From contig NZ_CP016447.1 in NCBI RefSeq assembly GCF_001714725.1, positions 4,510,860-4,574,859 on the forward strand: a stretch of DNA of 64,000 bases. The letters are read 5' to 3'. The stretch is from Acidovorax sp. RAC01. GTDB lineage: Bacteria > Pseudomonadota > Gammaproteobacteria > Burkholderiales > Burkholderiaceae_C. The notes beneath the pieces were generated by a model. The model was not told the DNA's origin. It saw nothing but the letters and a program-made list of their open reading frames with translations, and did no database searches. Shown here in pieces: positions 10,557 through 19,749 of the stretch. Positions within the stretch are counted from its first letter, which is position 1; every line of letters starts with the position of its first letter. The position numbers were made by a program, and so were the translations under genes.

Positions 10557-10829
10557 TCAGTTCAAGGCGTCTTTGAGAGCCTTGCCAGGACGGAACTTCG
10601 GAACTTTAGCAGCTTTGATTTTAATCGTGGCGCCCGTACGGGGATTGCGGCCGGTGCGCGCTGCGCGCTTGCCGACGGCAAAGGTGCCGAAACCGACGAG
10701 CGAGACGGTACCGCCCTTCTTCAGGGTCTTCTTGACAGCCTCGATCGTGGATTCCAGGGCACGCGCGGCGGCAGCCTTGGAGATGTCGGCGTTGGTAGCG
10801 ATGTGCTCGATCAGTTCGGTTTTGTTCAC
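10557..10829 (-). CDS. hupB: DNA-binding protein HU
   Basis: Histone-like nucleoid protein of 90 residues that bends DNA as a dimer. The sequence from [10 protein letters not shown] through [21 protein letters not shown] to [12 protein letters not shown] is typical of HU, including the GRNPxTG arm with the intercalating proline. Translation starts at GTG 10829, which yields the normal HU N-terminus; a GAGG ribosome binding site lies a few bases upstream, and no ATG exists at the right place. A strong sigma-70 promoter is found at 10965-10993, and the gene is followed immediately by tRNA-Val. Confidence 0.96.
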   Translation of the reverse strand: MNKTELIEHIATNADISKAAAARALESTIEAVKKTLKKGGTVSLVGFGTFAVGKRAARTGRNPRTGATIKIKAAKVPKFRPGKALKDALN

Positions 10830-11148
10830 AAGAAGCCTCTCGGGAAAGAGTTGATGATTGTCTCGGGGAAATCTGGTCTTCACACGTCAAAGGCCCTGCC
10901 TTGCGAGCCGGGAATGTCTGGACGGGGGAATGACTGGCGTACACAGCAGTGGCTGCTGCATCAGATTAAAGCCATCGAGTTTCCGGGTGTCAATACAACA
11001 CGCTGTTTCGCGGCAGCGTTCGGGCTGGATTCTAGTCGCATTTCAAGGCGCGACGGGGCATGCAAGGCCGTTATGTCTCATACACGCCGTATGGGCAGCA
11101 TTCCGTATTGACAGCACAGGCGTGGCGCGGCCTAGGAGGCCATGAAGG
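10830..11148. other. Upstream region of hupB, no gene
   Basis: About 320 bp between hupB and the dehydrogenase gene. It carries the hupB promoter and a leader of about 130 nt. The remaining part next to the dehydrogenase stop has no recognised feature. Confidence 0.6.
10965..10993 (-). promoter_or_regulatory. Sigma-70 promoter for hupB
   Basis: On the minus strand a perfect -35 TTGACA (10988-10993) is followed after exactly 17 bp by TTTAAT (10965-10970), a five-of-six -10 match. The predicted start near 10958 gives a 5' leader of roughly 130 nt before the hupB GTG. Confidence 0.75.
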
Positions 11149-12234
11149 TCAAATGGCGCTGGCGATTGCGCGCCCCACGTCTTGCGTGCCAGCACTGCCA
11201 CCGAGGTCCGCCGTGCGCGGCCCGCCGTTTTTCGGATCCAGCACTTTCTCGATGGCGGCAAGCACCGCATCGTGGGCCTCACGGTAGCCGAGAAAGTCGA
11301 GCATCATCGCGCCGCACCAGATCTGGCCGATCGGGTTGGCGATGCCCTTGCCTGCAATGTCGGGGGCCGAGCCGTGCACCGGCTCGAACAGCGACGGCAT
11401 GGTGCGCGAGGGGTTCAGATTGGCACTGGGCGCAATGCCGATGGTGCCGGTGCAGGCCGGGCCCAGGTCCGAGAGGATGTCGCCAAACAGGTTGCTGGCC
11501 ACCACCACGTCAAAGAAGTCGGGGCGCTGCACGAAGTGCGCCGTGAGGATGTCGATATGGAACTTGTCCACGCGCACATCCGGGTAGGACTTTGCCATCT
11601 CGGCCACACGCTCGTCCCAGTAAGGCATGGTGATGGCGATGCCGTTGGATTTGGTGGCGCTCGTCAGGTGTTTTTTGGGGCGCGACTGCGCCAGCTCGAA
11701 CGCAAATTTCAGCACGCGGTCCACACCGTGGCGGGACATCACCGTCTCCTGCATCACGATCTCTCGCGAGGTGCCTTCAAACATGCGCCCGCCGATGCTG
11801 GAGTACTCGCCCTCGGTGTTCTCGCGCACGATCATCATGTCAATCTCGCCGGGCAGGCGCGGGCTGCCATCGCGGCGCACCACGGGTGCGATCACGCCGG
11901 GCATCAGGCGCGCCGGGCGCAGGTTGACGTACTGGTCGAACTCGCGGCGAAACAGCAGCAGCGAGCCCCACAGCGAGACGTGGTCGGCAATTTTCTCGGG
12001 CCAGCCCACCGCGCCGAAGTAGATGGCCTCGTGCCCGCCGATCTGGTCTTTCCAGTCTTCGGGCAGCATCTTGCCGTGCTTTTCGAAGTAGTCCCAGCTG
12101 GAAAAATCGAAATGGTCAAACTGAAGGTCGATGCCGAAACGGCGCGCTACGGCGTCCATGGCGCGCAGGCCCTCGGGCATGACTTCCTTGCCGATGCCGT
12201 CGCCGGCGACTACGGCGATGCGGTGCTTGGCCAT
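11149..12234 (-). CDS. Tartrate / D-malate dehydrogenase (isopropylmalate dehydrogenase family)
   Basis: NAD-dependent beta-decarboxylating dehydrogenase of 361 residues. The family marks are AGDGIGKEVMPEG at the N-terminus, the substrate-binding arginines in LRPARLMPG, VRENTEGEYSSIGG, and DILSDLGPACTGTIGIAPSAN with the metal aspartates, then EPVHGSAPDIAGKGIANP. These fit TtuC/DmlA-like enzymes acting on D-malate or tartrate better than LeuB. ATG 12234 is chosen with GGAG upstream; the preceding GTG is an alternative. It stands alone and no regulator is adjacent, so the physiological substrate is uncertain. Confidence 0.85.
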   Translation of the reverse strand: MAKHRIAVVAGDGIGKEVMPEGLRAMDAVARRFGIDLQFDHFDFSSWDYFEKHGKMLPEDWKDQIGGHEAIYFGAVGWPEKIADHVSLWGSLLLFRREFDQYVNLRPARLMPGVIAPVVRRDGSPRLPGEIDMMIVRENTEGEYSSIGGRMFEGTSREIVMQETVMSRHGVDRVLKFAFELAQSRPKKHLTSATKSNGIAITMPYWDERVAEMAKSYPDVRVDKFHIDILTAHFVQRPDFFDVVVASNLFGDILSDLGPACTGTIGIAPSANLNPSRTMPSLFEPVHGSAPDIAGKGIANPIGQIWCGAMMLDFLGYREAHDAVLAAIEKVLDPKNGGPRTADLGGSAGTQDVGRAIASAI

Positions 12235-12250
12235 CACATTGCTCCTGAAT

Positions 12251-12304
12251 TAATAGCTATAAGTGCTTATTTATAAAGCCTTGGCAGCCGAAAAATCTTG
12301 AAAT
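12251..12304 (+). repeat. Dispersed palindromic repeat, copy 2 (shorter)
   Basis: AT-rich segment with AATAGCTATAAGTGCTTATTTATAAAGCC-type symmetry (shown here in outline only) followed by a family-like tail. It lies between the dehydrogenase start and the pgsA stop and is the most diverged of the clear copies. Confidence 0.55.
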
Positions 12305-12307
12305 CGC

Positions 12308-12874
12308 CTATTTCACGCGTGCGCGGATCTCCGGCAGCGCCTTCTGCAGGTAGTACACCATCGACCAGACGGTGAGTACGGCCGATGCCCAGATCAGCCA
12401 GGTGCCCCACACGCCCGTGTCGATCATGCCCAGCAGGTGGCCGTCGTACAGCAGGAAGGGGATGGCCACCATCTGCACGGTGGTCTTGACCTTGCCGATC
12501 ATGTGCACGGCCACACTCTTGCTCGCGCCGATCTGCGCCATCCACTCACGCAGGGCCGATATGGCGATCTCGCGGCCGATGATGATGAGGGCCACGAACA
12601 CGTCCGCACGTTGCAGGTGCACCAGCACCAGGAGCGACGCGCACACCAGAAACTTGTCGGCCACAGGGTCAAGGAACGCACCGAACGACGAGGTCTGGTT
12701 GAGCTTGCGCGCCAGATAGCCATCGAGCCAGTCGGTGGCAGCAAACACCACGAACATGGCGGTGGCAATCAGGTTGCGCATCGCGGGGTCGATGGGTGCG
12801 TAGAACACCCCCACGATCAAGGGTATCGCGACGATGCGCGTCCAGGTCATCAGGGTGGGGATAGTCCAGAACAT
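12308..12874 (-). CDS. pgsA: CDP-diacylglycerol--glycerol-3-phosphate 3-phosphatidyltransferase
   Basis: Makes phosphatidylglycerophosphate, the committed step to phosphatidylglycerol and cardiolipin, in the inner membrane. The 188-residue product has the complete CDP-alcohol phosphotransferase signature: D51-G52-x2-A55-R56-x8-G65-x3-D69-x3-D73. It begins MFWTIPTLMTWTRI and has several hydrophobic segments. It lies downstream of uvrC on the same strand, the usual neighbour in proteobacteria, with about 150 bp between them. Confidence 0.95.
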   Translation of the reverse strand: MFWTIPTLMTWTRIVAIPLIVGVFYAPIDPAMRNLIATAMFVVFAATDWLDGYLARKLNQTSSFGAFLDPVADKFLVCASLLVLVHLQRADVFVALIIIGREIAISALREWMAQIGASKSVAVHMIGKVKTTVQMVAIPFLLYDGHLLGMIDTGVWGTWLIWASAVLTVWSMVYYLQKALPEIRARVK

Positions 12875-13023
12875 GGCGGCGATTGTGTCACGTCAGGTGC
12901 GCGGGCTGGCGCGTGTGCGGCGTGGGGTCTCTGCGCCATCGGGATGGGGTGGCATGGCGCGCCGCAACGGCGGCGGAATATGGCCGCGCTACCGGGCAAG
13001 GCAAGCGCTGCCAGCGCCCACCA

Positions 13024-15096
13024 TCAGCGCAAGGCCCGGTAGATTTCTTCGGCCAGCTCGCGCGAGATGCCGTCCACCGTGGCCAGGTCTTCGATGCTGG
13101 CCGAGGCCACGCCGCGCACCCCGCCGAAGCGTTGCAGCAGGCGTGCACGCTTTTTGGGGCCCACACCCGCGATCTCTTCCAGCTGCCCGCCGCCCACGCG
13201 CACCTTTGCACGCGCAGCGCGCATGCCGGTGATGGCAAAGCGGTGGGCCTCGTCGCGGATCTGCGCCACCAGCATGAGCGCGGCCGAGTCCTTGCCCAGG
13301 TACACCTTCTCGCGGCCATCGGCAAACACCAGCTCTTCAAGACCGACCTTGCGGCCCTCGCCCTTTTCCACGCCCACGATGCGCGTGAGGTCCAGGCCCA
13401 GCGCGGTGAATACCTCGCGCGCCACGCTGACCTGGCCCTTGCCGCCGTCGATCAGCACCAGGTCGGGCAGGCGCGCCACGCCCTTGGGCTTGACGGCCTC
13501 GCCACCGCCCGGCGCGGGGTTGGCAGCAAAGTCGATGCCACCGGCCTCGCGCGCCGCTTCGGCGACCTTGCTGTAGCGGCGCGTCAGCACCTGGCGCATG
13601 GCGGCGTAGTCGTCGCCGCCCGTGATGCCCTCGATCTTGTAGCGGCGGTATTCGCTGCTCTGCATTTTGTGGTGGTGGAACACCACGCACGATGCCTGCG
13701 TGGATTCGCCCGACGTGTGCGAGATATCGAAGCATTCGATGGTGAGCTGGTCCAGCTCGTCCGGCGGCAGGTCCAGCACCTCGGCCAGCGCCCGCGTGCG
13801 GGCCTGCTGCGAGCCCTCTTCGGCCAGCAGCCGGGCCAGCTGCAGGTCGGCATTCTTTTGCGCCATGTCCAGCCAGGCGCGGCGCTGCTCACGCGGCTGA
13901 TGCACGGCATTCACCCGCACACCGCACTGCTCGCCCAGCGCCTCCAGCAGGGCCTTGTCCACCGGCTCGCTGGTGACCAGCACCGGCGGCACCGGCACGC
14001 CGATGTAGTGCTGGGCGATGAAGGCCTCGAGCACCTGCGCCTCCACCGGCTTTTTGGGCCGCGGCTTGACCGGCGGGGCAGTGCTGCGATCGGCACCGCC
14101 ATCGACGGCTTCCGCAACATCGTCTGTGGCTCCATCGGCCACTACAGACACCATCGCGCCCTGCTCTTCCTCTTCTTCGAAGATGGCGGCGGCATCTTCC
14201 ACATGCACGGGAAAATAGGGCCGGTCGCCCAGGTGCCGCCCACCGCGCACCATGGCCAGGTTGACGCAGGCGCGACCGCCCTGCACGCGCACGGCCAGCA
14301 CGTCCACATCCTTGTCATCGGTAATCTCGATGGACTGCTGGTGCAGCACGCGCGACAGCGCCTGGATCTGGTTGCGCACATCGGCGGCCTGCTCGAACTC
14401 CAGGCGGTCGGAGTGCGCCATCATGCGCACCTCCATGGCGCGCAGCACCTCCTGTGTTTCGCCGCGCAGCAGGGCCTCGGCGTGCTGCACGTCGGCCGCG
14501 TAGGCCTCGGGCGAGATCAGATCCACGCACGGGCCGGTGCAGCGCTTGATCTGAAACAGGAGGCAGGGCCGCGTGCGGTTGGCAAACACGGTGTCTTCGC
14601 AGGTGCGCAGGCGAAACACCTTCTGCAGCAACTGGATGGTTTCCTTGACCGCCCAGGCGCTGGGGTACGGGCCGAAGTAGCGGTGCTTCTTGTCCACCGC
14701 GCCGCGGTAGTACGCCATGCGCGGAAACACCTGGCCCGGCGCATCGCCCGCAGCGCCCGCGGTGCCGGTGATCTTGAGGTACGGATAGCTCTTGTCGTCC
14801 CTGAACAGGATGTTGAACTTGGGGTTCAGCGTCTTGATCAGGTTGTTTTCGAGCAGCAGCGCCTCGGCCTCGGAGCGCACCACCGTGGTCTCCAGTCGCA
14901 CGATCTTGCTGACCATGTGGCCGATGCGGGTGCCGCCATGGTTCTTGGTGAAATAGCTCGACACGCGCCGCTTGAGGTGCCGTGCCTTGCCCACGTAGAG
15001 CAGGCCGCCCTGGGCGTCGAAATAGCGGTACACCCCCGGCAGCGGTGGCAGTGCCGCCACCTGCGCCAGGAGTTCTTCAGAATGCACATCAGACAT
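13024..15096 (-). CDS. uvrC: Excinuclease ABC subunit C
   Basis: Dual-incision nuclease of nucleotide excision repair, 690 residues. The GIY-YIG domain is seen at the N-terminus ([29 protein letters not shown]), followed by a UVR motif, the RNase H-like nuclease domain ([21 protein letters not shown]) and C-terminal helix-hairpin-helix repeats ([13 protein letters not shown]). ATG 15096 ([13 protein letters not shown]) is preferred. The protein is longer than the roughly 610 residues of E. coli because of an acidic then Pro/Lys-rich linker encoded near 14050-14200. Confidence 0.95.
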   Translation of the reverse strand: MSDVHSEELLAQVAALPPLPGVYRYFDAQGGLLYVGKARHLKRRVSSYFTKNHGGTRIGHMVSKIVRLETTVVRSEAEALLLENNLIKTLNPKFNILFRDDKSYPYLKITGTAGAAGDAPGQVFPRMAYYRGAVDKKHRYFGPYPSAWAVKETIQLLQKVFRLRTCEDTVFANRTRPCLLFQIKRCTGPCVDLISPEAYAADVQHAEALLRGETQEVLRAMEVRMMAHSDRLEFEQAADVRNQIQALSRVLHQQSIEITDDKDVDVLAVRVQGGRACVNLAMVRGGRHLGDRPYFPVHVEDAAAIFEEEEEQGAMVSVVADGATDDVAEAVDGGADRSTAPPVKPRPKKPVEAQVLEAFIAQHYIGVPVPPVLVTSEPVDKALLEALGEQCGVRVNAVHQPREQRRAWLDMAQKNADLQLARLLAEEGSQQARTRALAEVLDLPPDELDQLTIECFDISHTSGESTQASCVVFHHHKMQSSEYRRYKIEGITGGDDYAAMRQVLTRRYSKVAEAAREAGGIDFAANPAPGGGEAVKPKGVARLPDLVLIDGGKGQVSVAREVFTALGLDLTRIVGVEKGEGRKVGLEELVFADGREKVYLGKDSAALMLVAQIRDEAHRFAITGMRAARAKVRVGGGQLEEIAGVGPKKRARLLQRFGGVRGVASASIEDLATVDGISRELAEEIYRALR

Positions 15097-15180
15097 GCGC
15101 GTATTGTGGCGGCGCTGCAAAGCCCCGAGGATCTGCGCGCCGCACAGCGGGCCCGGGCGCCTGGCAGCACAAATGTCCTT

Positions 15181-15245
15181 TTTGCTATTATTTTTATAGC
15201 GCCAGGTGCAATCAATACATGCGTCAAAGGCCTAAATACCGCTCA
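15181..15245 (+). repeat. Dispersed palindromic repeat, copy 3
   Basis: Palindrome GCTATTATTTTTATAGC followed by the family tail with AAAGGCCTAAAT. It sits between the uvrC start and the stop codon of the Bug receptor gene, whose stop (15243-15245) lies at its edge. Confidence 0.75.
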
Positions 15246-16223
15246 ATCGGCCTCGATCTTCGATGTCTTGACCACCGTGGCCCAGCTGGCCAGATCGGCC
15301 TTCACCTTGTCACCCAGCTGCGCAGGGGTCTGGTAGTCGGCCGTGGCCCCCTGCTCCTGCGCCTTTTGCTGGAAGGCCGGGTTCTGCACCACCGCGCGGA
15401 TGTCGGCCGTGAGCTTGTCAACCAGCGCCTTGGGCACGGCAGCCGGTGCAAACACGGCAAACCACGACGTGGCATCCACCCGGGGGTAGCCCGCTTCTGC
15501 CGTGGTGGGCACATCGGGCAGGCTGGGAAGGCGCTGCTTGCCGGTCACGGCCAGCACGCGCAGCTTGCCGCTGGCAATGTGCGGCATGAAGGGTGGCGCC
15601 GTCCCGAAGGTCAGGTCCACCTGGCCGCCCAGCAAGTCCTGCAACGCGGGGCCGGTGCCCTTGTAGGGCACATGCACCATCTTGATGGCGCCCTGCTGCT
15701 CCAGCATGGCGCCCGTCACATGCTGCAGCGAGCCATTGCCCGACGACGCGTAGTTGAGCTTGCCGGGGTTGGCCTTGGCATAGGTGATGAGTTCGGGCAG
15801 CGTCTTCACGGGCAGGTCGGCCCGCACCACGATGATCTGGGGGGCCGAGATAACGTTGGCCACTGGCTGGAAGTCGCCCTGCTCCCACTGCTTTTGCTTG
15901 GTGATGTGGGGCGAGATGACGTGGTAGCCCGAGTACTGCATCAGCAGCGTGTAGCCATCGGGCTCGGCGCGCTTGACGGCCGCGGCAGCAATGTTGCCGT
16001 TGCCGCCGCCCTTGTTGTCCACCACCACCGTCTGGCCCAGCACGGGGCCCAGCGCCTGGGCCAGCATGCGGGCAGACAGGTCGGTGGTGCCACCGGCGGC
16101 GGTGGGCACCACGAGGGTCACGTTTTTGGACGGGTAAGCGCCCTGCGCCGCTGCGTGGCCGATGAAGCCGGTGGCCAGTGCGGCAAGGGCCAGGGTGGTG
16201 AACTGTTTGCGGGTGGTTTTCAT
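15243..16223 (-). CDS. Bug-family (TctC-like) periplasmic substrate-binding protein, first copy
   Basis: Solute receptor of 326 residues of the tripartite tricarboxylate transporter type. A cleavable signal MKTTRKQFTTLALAALATGF is followed by the family pattern YPSKNVTLVVPTAAGGTTDLSARML, VVDNKGGGNGNIAA and GTAPPFMPHIASGKLRVLAVTG. Bug receptors bind small carboxylates; the ligand here is unknown. It is the last gene of a four-gene minus-strand group with a CoA-transferase and a lyase, suggesting that the ligand feeds that pathway. No membrane TctA/TctB subunits are present nearby. Confidence 0.88.
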   Translation of the reverse strand: MKTTRKQFTTLALAALATGFIGHAAAQGAYPSKNVTLVVPTAAGGTTDLSARMLAQALGPVLGQTVVVDNKGGGNGNIAAAAVKRAEPDGYTLLMQYSGYHVISPHITKQKQWEQGDFQPVANVISAPQIIVVRADLPVKTLPELITYAKANPGKLNYASSGNGSLQHVTGAMLEQQGAIKMVHVPYKGTGPALQDLLGGQVDLTFGTAPPFMPHIASGKLRVLAVTGKQRLPSLPDVPTTAEAGYPRVDATSWFAVFAPAAVPKALVDKLTADIRAVVQNPAFQQKAQEQGATADYQTPAQLGDKVKADLASWATVVKTSKIEAD

Positions 16224-16303
16224 GAAAGGGATGTCTCCGTCGTTGTCGTTGTTGTCAAAAATCTGGGTAGCGAGAAGCAGGAAGGCGCAGAGAAAGCCTC
16301 CGG

Positions 16304-17284
16304 TCAATCGACCGTGGCGCCCGTCTCCTTGACCACGCGGCTCCACTTGGGCAGGTCGGACTGCACCAGCGCGGCCAGCTGCGCCGCCGTGCCCTTGAAG
16401 GGCTCGCAGCCCACGGTGGCCAGCTTGTCCACCACGTCCTTGTGCTCCAGCGCGCGCGCCACCTCGGCCTGCAGCTGCGCCACGATGGGCGCAGGCGTAC
16501 CGGCCGGGGCAAACAGCGCATACCACGGCGCCTGGCCAAAGCCCTTGATCGTCTCGCCGATGGTGGGAGCATCGGGCAGCGCGGCCACGCGCTTTTCATT
16601 GACCACACCCAGCACCTTGAGCTTGCCTGCCTTGATGAACGCAATGGCCGACGGCAGGCTTTGCACCGACAGCGGCACTTGCCCGCCCACCACGTCGGTG
16701 GCGGCTGCGGCCGAACCCTTGTACGGAATGTGCTGAAGCTGGATGCCCGCCGCCTTTTGCAGCATCTCGCCAATCAGGTGGTTCAGCGTGCCGTTGCCGG
16801 CTGAGGCAATCGAATACTTGCCGGGGTTGGCCTTGGCCAGCGCCACGAGTTCGGCCACGTTGTTGGCTGCAAAGGAGGGGTGCGCCACCAGCACATAGCC
16901 CGCCGTGGCCACGGGCGCCACGGGTGCAAAGTCCTTCACAGGGTCAAAGCCCGGGTTCTTGTACAAGGCTGGGCCGATCACATGGGCGCTGTCGGCCGTG
17001 AGCATCAGCGTGTAGCCGTCGTTGCGGGCACGGGCCGTGGCGGCGGTGGCCAGCGTACCGCCCGCGCCGGGGCGGTTGTCCACGATCACGCTCTGGCCCA
17101 GCTGCTCGCCAAGCTTTTGCGCCAGCACGCGTGCAATGGCGTCGTTGGCACCGCCTGCGGCCTGCGGCACCACCAGTGTGATGGGCTTGGACGGGAACTT
17201 GTCCTGCGCAATCGCCGACAGTGCGGCTGTGCACAGCACGGCAGCCGCAAACACGCGGCGCGAGAGTCTGGGATGGTGGGTCAT
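16304..17284 (-). CDS. Bug-family (TctC-like) periplasmic substrate-binding protein, second copy
   Basis: A second receptor of 326 residues, clearly paralogous to the neighbour but not a recent duplicate. The signal region MTHHPRLSRRVFAAAVLCTA contains Arg-Arg before the hydrophobic stretch, which hints at but does not prove Tat export. The family motifs FPSKPITLVVPQAAGGANDAIAR, VIVDNRPGAGGTLA and a C-terminal LPKWSRVVKETGA are present. It lies about 40 bp after the lyase gene. The two adjacent receptors may recognise related carboxylates. Confidence 0.88.
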   Translation of the reverse strand: MTHHPRLSRRVFAAAVLCTAALSAIAQDKFPSKPITLVVPQAAGGANDAIARVLAQKLGEQLGQSVIVDNRPGAGGTLATAATARARNDGYTLMLTADSAHVIGPALYKNPGFDPVKDFAPVAPVATAGYVLVAHPSFAANNVAELVALAKANPGKYSIASAGNGTLNHLIGEMLQKAAGIQLQHIPYKGSAAAATDVVGGQVPLSVQSLPSAIAFIKAGKLKVLGVVNEKRVAALPDAPTIGETIKGFGQAPWYALFAPAGTPAPIVAQLQAEVARALEHKDVVDKLATVGCEPFKGTAAQLAALVQSDLPKWSRVVKETGATVD

Positions 17285-17323
17285 GGTCTTTGTCTCCTGG
17301 GGTGTTGTCGTTGGAATGGCTGG

Positions 17324-18304
17324 TCAGCGTGCCAGCGCACGCTCGCGGATCGCCTCGAAATCGGCAGGCACCGGGTGCAGCGCCAGGCGCGGGCCCGCCT
17401 TGGCGATCTGGCTGGGAATGTCGTGGCCAATGAACGCAGGCAGTTGCTGCGCAGCGGCCATCAGTTGTGCCAGATCCACCCCGGTGTCATAGCCCATCAG
17501 CGCCAGCGCGTGCACGATCTCCTCACTGCACACATTGCCGCTGGCACCGGGTGCATAGGGGCAGCCGCCCAGGCCGCCCAGCGAGGCATCGAAACGGTCT
17601 GCGCCTGCGTCAACGGCCGCCAGCACATTGGCGAGGCCCATGCCACGCGTGTTGTGAAAGTGCAGGGTGAAGTCCACCCCCGGCCAGCGCGCGCGGGCTG
17701 CCGCCGTGAGCTGGTGCACCTGCGTGGGGTAGGCCATGCCCGTGGTGTCGCACAGCGTGACGCCGCGCACACCCAAGTCCACAAAGCGCTGCACCCAGCC
17801 GAACACGTCGGCCTGGGCCACATCGCCTTCCATGGGGCAGCCGAACACGCAGGACAGCGACACATTCACCGCCACGTTGGCGCCCTGCGCCAGGGCCACT
17901 ACCTGCGCCAGGGCCGCGAAAGACTGTTCCTGCGTCATGCGCAGGTTGGCCAGGTTGTGCGTGGCGCTGACCGACATGACGAGGTTCAGCTCATCCGTGT
18001 GCGACTCGATGGCGCGCTCGGCACCGCGCAGGTTGGGCACCAGCGCGGTGTAGACCGTGCCGGGGCGGCGCGTGATCTCGCGCATCACGACCTCGGCATC
18101 TTTCAGCGCGGGGATGGCGGTGGGTGAAGTGAACGAAGTCACCTCGATCTTGGCCAGGCCCGCCGCCGACAGTGCATTGCAAAGCGCGATCTTGTCGGCC
18201 GTGGGCACAAAGGCCTTCTCCATCTGCAGGCCGTCGCGCAGGCCGACTTCCTGCATGTGGATGCGGCGGCCTGCGCCCAGCCACACCGTGTTGGATGCAC
18301 TCAT
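17324..18304 (-). CDS. Hydroxymethylglutaryl-CoA lyase-type enzyme (HMGL family)
   Basis: Cleaves a 3-hydroxyacyl-CoA by retro-aldol chemistry; 326 residues. Visible motifs are EVGLRDGLQMEKAF with the catalytic Arg-Asp, the metal-binding LHFHNTRGMGLAN, and the HMG-CoA lyase signature GGLGGCPYAPGASGN containing the active-site cysteine. The start codon overlaps the CoA-transferase stop by 4 bp (ATGA), so the two are translationally coupled. The pairing with a CoA-transferase suggests activation of an acid followed by cleavage, for example of a hydroxymethylglutarate- or citramalate-like compound; leucine catabolism is less likely because the other genes of that pathway are absent here. Confidence 0.85.
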   Translation of the reverse strand: MSASNTVWLGAGRRIHMQEVGLRDGLQMEKAFVPTADKIALCNALSAAGLAKIEVTSFTSPTAIPALKDAEVVMREITRRPGTVYTALVPNLRGAERAIESHTDELNLVMSVSATHNLANLRMTQEQSFAALAQVVALAQGANVAVNVSLSCVFGCPMEGDVAQADVFGWVQRFVDLGVRGVTLCDTTGMAYPTQVHQLTAAARARWPGVDFTLHFHNTRGMGLANVLAAVDAGADRFDASLGGLGGCPYAPGASGNVCSEEIVHALALMGYDTGVDLAQLMAAAQQLPAFIGHDIPSQIAKAGPRLALHPVPADFEAIRERALAR

Positions 18305-19506
18305 TGAATCACCCCCTTGCTGCGCAGCAGCGCGATCTGTTCGGTCGTGAGCCCGACCTCGGCCAGCACCGCATCCGTGTCGTCGCCCAGGTGCGGCGCA
18401 CTGCTGCGGATGCTGCCCGGCGTGGCCGAGAGCTTGGGCACGATGCCCGGCACTTCCACGCTGTAGCCGTCGCGCGTCTGTTGCGTCAGCAGCATGTCGC
18501 GGGCGCGGTAGTGCGGGTCTTCGGCAATGTCTTTGGCGGTGTAGACCTTGCCCGCCGGCACGCGGGCGGCGCCCAATGCGTCCAGCACCTGCTGCACGGT
18601 GCGCTGCGCGCTCCAGGCGCCAATGGCGGCGTCGATCTCTTCCACCCGCGCCACGCGGCCGGTGTTGTTGGCGAGGTCCGGCGCAGTGCCCAGGTCGGGC
18701 CGGCCGATGGCATCCATCAGCCGCTTGAAGATGCTGTCGCCATTGCCCGCCACCAACACCCAACCGTCGGTGCAGGGGTAGGCATTGCTTGGCGCAATGC
18801 CCGGCAGCGCGCTGCCTGCGGCCTCGCGCACGGCGCCGAACGCGCTGTATTCGGGGATCAGGCTTTCCATCACGTTGAACACGGCCTCGTGCAGCGCCAC
18901 GTCAATCACCTGACCCTGGCCACCGTTGACCTTGCGGTGGTACAGCGCCGTGAGCACGCCGATGGTGCCGTGCAGCGCTGCCAGCGTGTCGCCAATCGAG
19001 ACACCGACGCGCACCGGCACGCGGCCGGGCTCGCCCGTCAGGTGGCGCAGGCCGCCCATGGCTTCGCCGATGGCACCAAAGCCCGGCAGGTCGCGGTACG
19101 GCCCCGTCTGGCCGTAGCCAGAGATGCGCAGCATCACGAGGCCGGGGTTGAGCGCGTGCAGCTCCTTGGGCGACATGCCCCAGCCTTCCAGCGTGCCGGG
19201 GCGGAAGTTCTCGACCAGCACGTCGGCCTCGGCAATCAGCTGGCGGGCAATGTCCTGCCCCTCCTTTTGCCGCAGGTCCAGCGCCACCGAGCGCTTGTTG
19301 CGCGACTGCACCTGCCACCAGACGGAGGTGCCTTCCTTGATCAGGCGCCAGTTGCGCAGCGGGTCGCCGGTCTCGGGCGCTTCGATCTTGATCACATCGG
19401 CGCCAAACTCGCCCAGCGTCTTGCCGCAGAACGGCCCGGCAATGAGCTGGCCCATTTCGATGACGCGCACGCCTTGCAAGGCTGCGGGGGAAGCGATGGG
19501 ATCCAT
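18301..19506 (-). CDS. CaiB/BaiF (family III) CoA-transferase
   Basis: Transfers CoA between carboxylic acids; 401 residues. The family III pattern is clear: LQGVRVIEMGQLIAGPFCGKTLGEFGADVIKIE split over the first 50 residues, DLRQKEGQ, VLVENFRPGTLEGWG, and GQTGPYRDLPGFGAIGEAMGG carrying the likely catalytic aspartate. It is the first gene of the operon with the lyase and two Bug receptors and is divergent from a LysR gene. ATG 19506 is preferred; GGAG lies about 12 nt upstream, a little far, so the start is not certain. Confidence 0.88.
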   Translation of the reverse strand: MDPIASPAALQGVRVIEMGQLIAGPFCGKTLGEFGADVIKIEAPETGDPLRNWRLIKEGTSVWWQVQSRNKRSVALDLRQKEGQDIARQLIAEADVLVENFRPGTLEGWGMSPKELHALNPGLVMLRISGYGQTGPYRDLPGFGAIGEAMGGLRHLTGEPGRVPVRVGVSIGDTLAALHGTIGVLTALYHRKVNGGQGQVIDVALHEAVFNVMESLIPEYSAFGAVREAAGSALPGIAPSNAYPCTDGWVLVAGNGDSIFKRLMDAIGRPDLGTAPDLANNTGRVARVEEIDAAIGAWSAQRTVQQVLDALGAARVPAGKVYTAKDIAEDPHYRARDMLLTQQTRDGYSVEVPGIVPKLSATPGSIRSSAPHLGDDTDAVLAEVGLTTEQIALLRSKGVIQ

Positions 19507-19590
19507 GGAAATGTGTGTCTCCTGCAGGGCTATCACCAGATACCTCTGGTTGCCACCCGATCAGACTGCGCTTGCCGAAGCACTGTGCAT

Positions 19591-19616
19591 GGCTTCGACC
19601 GGCTCAGCCCAAGCGG
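19591..19616 (+). repeat. Partial GCTTCGACnGGCTCAGCCC repeat element
   Basis: A degenerate half-copy of the element found complete at 60968-61050 (GGCTTCGACCGGCTCAGCCC). It sits in the CoA-transferase/LysR intergenic region. Confidence 0.5.
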
Positions 19617-19749
19617 TGGGTAAGGGGCACATGCCCTTTTCAACCTTGGCCGTTGGCGCGAATCATGCGCATCGCCCAAACGGTCGTAAACCACTCAAGC
19701 ACGAAGCTGCCATCGCAAACCGGCATGGCAGCGGTACGATCAGCACCCC

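Noticed and set aside
11106..11135. A plus-strand TTGACA at about 11107 as a promoter
   Set aside because: No acceptable -10 box follows at 16-18 bp, and there is no plus-strand gene downstream.
12883..15336. An 817-codon open frame antisense to uvrC
   Set aside because: Low-complexity Ala/His/Leu/Gln/Arg translation without domain signatures. uvrC on the other strand has complete family motifs over the whole length.
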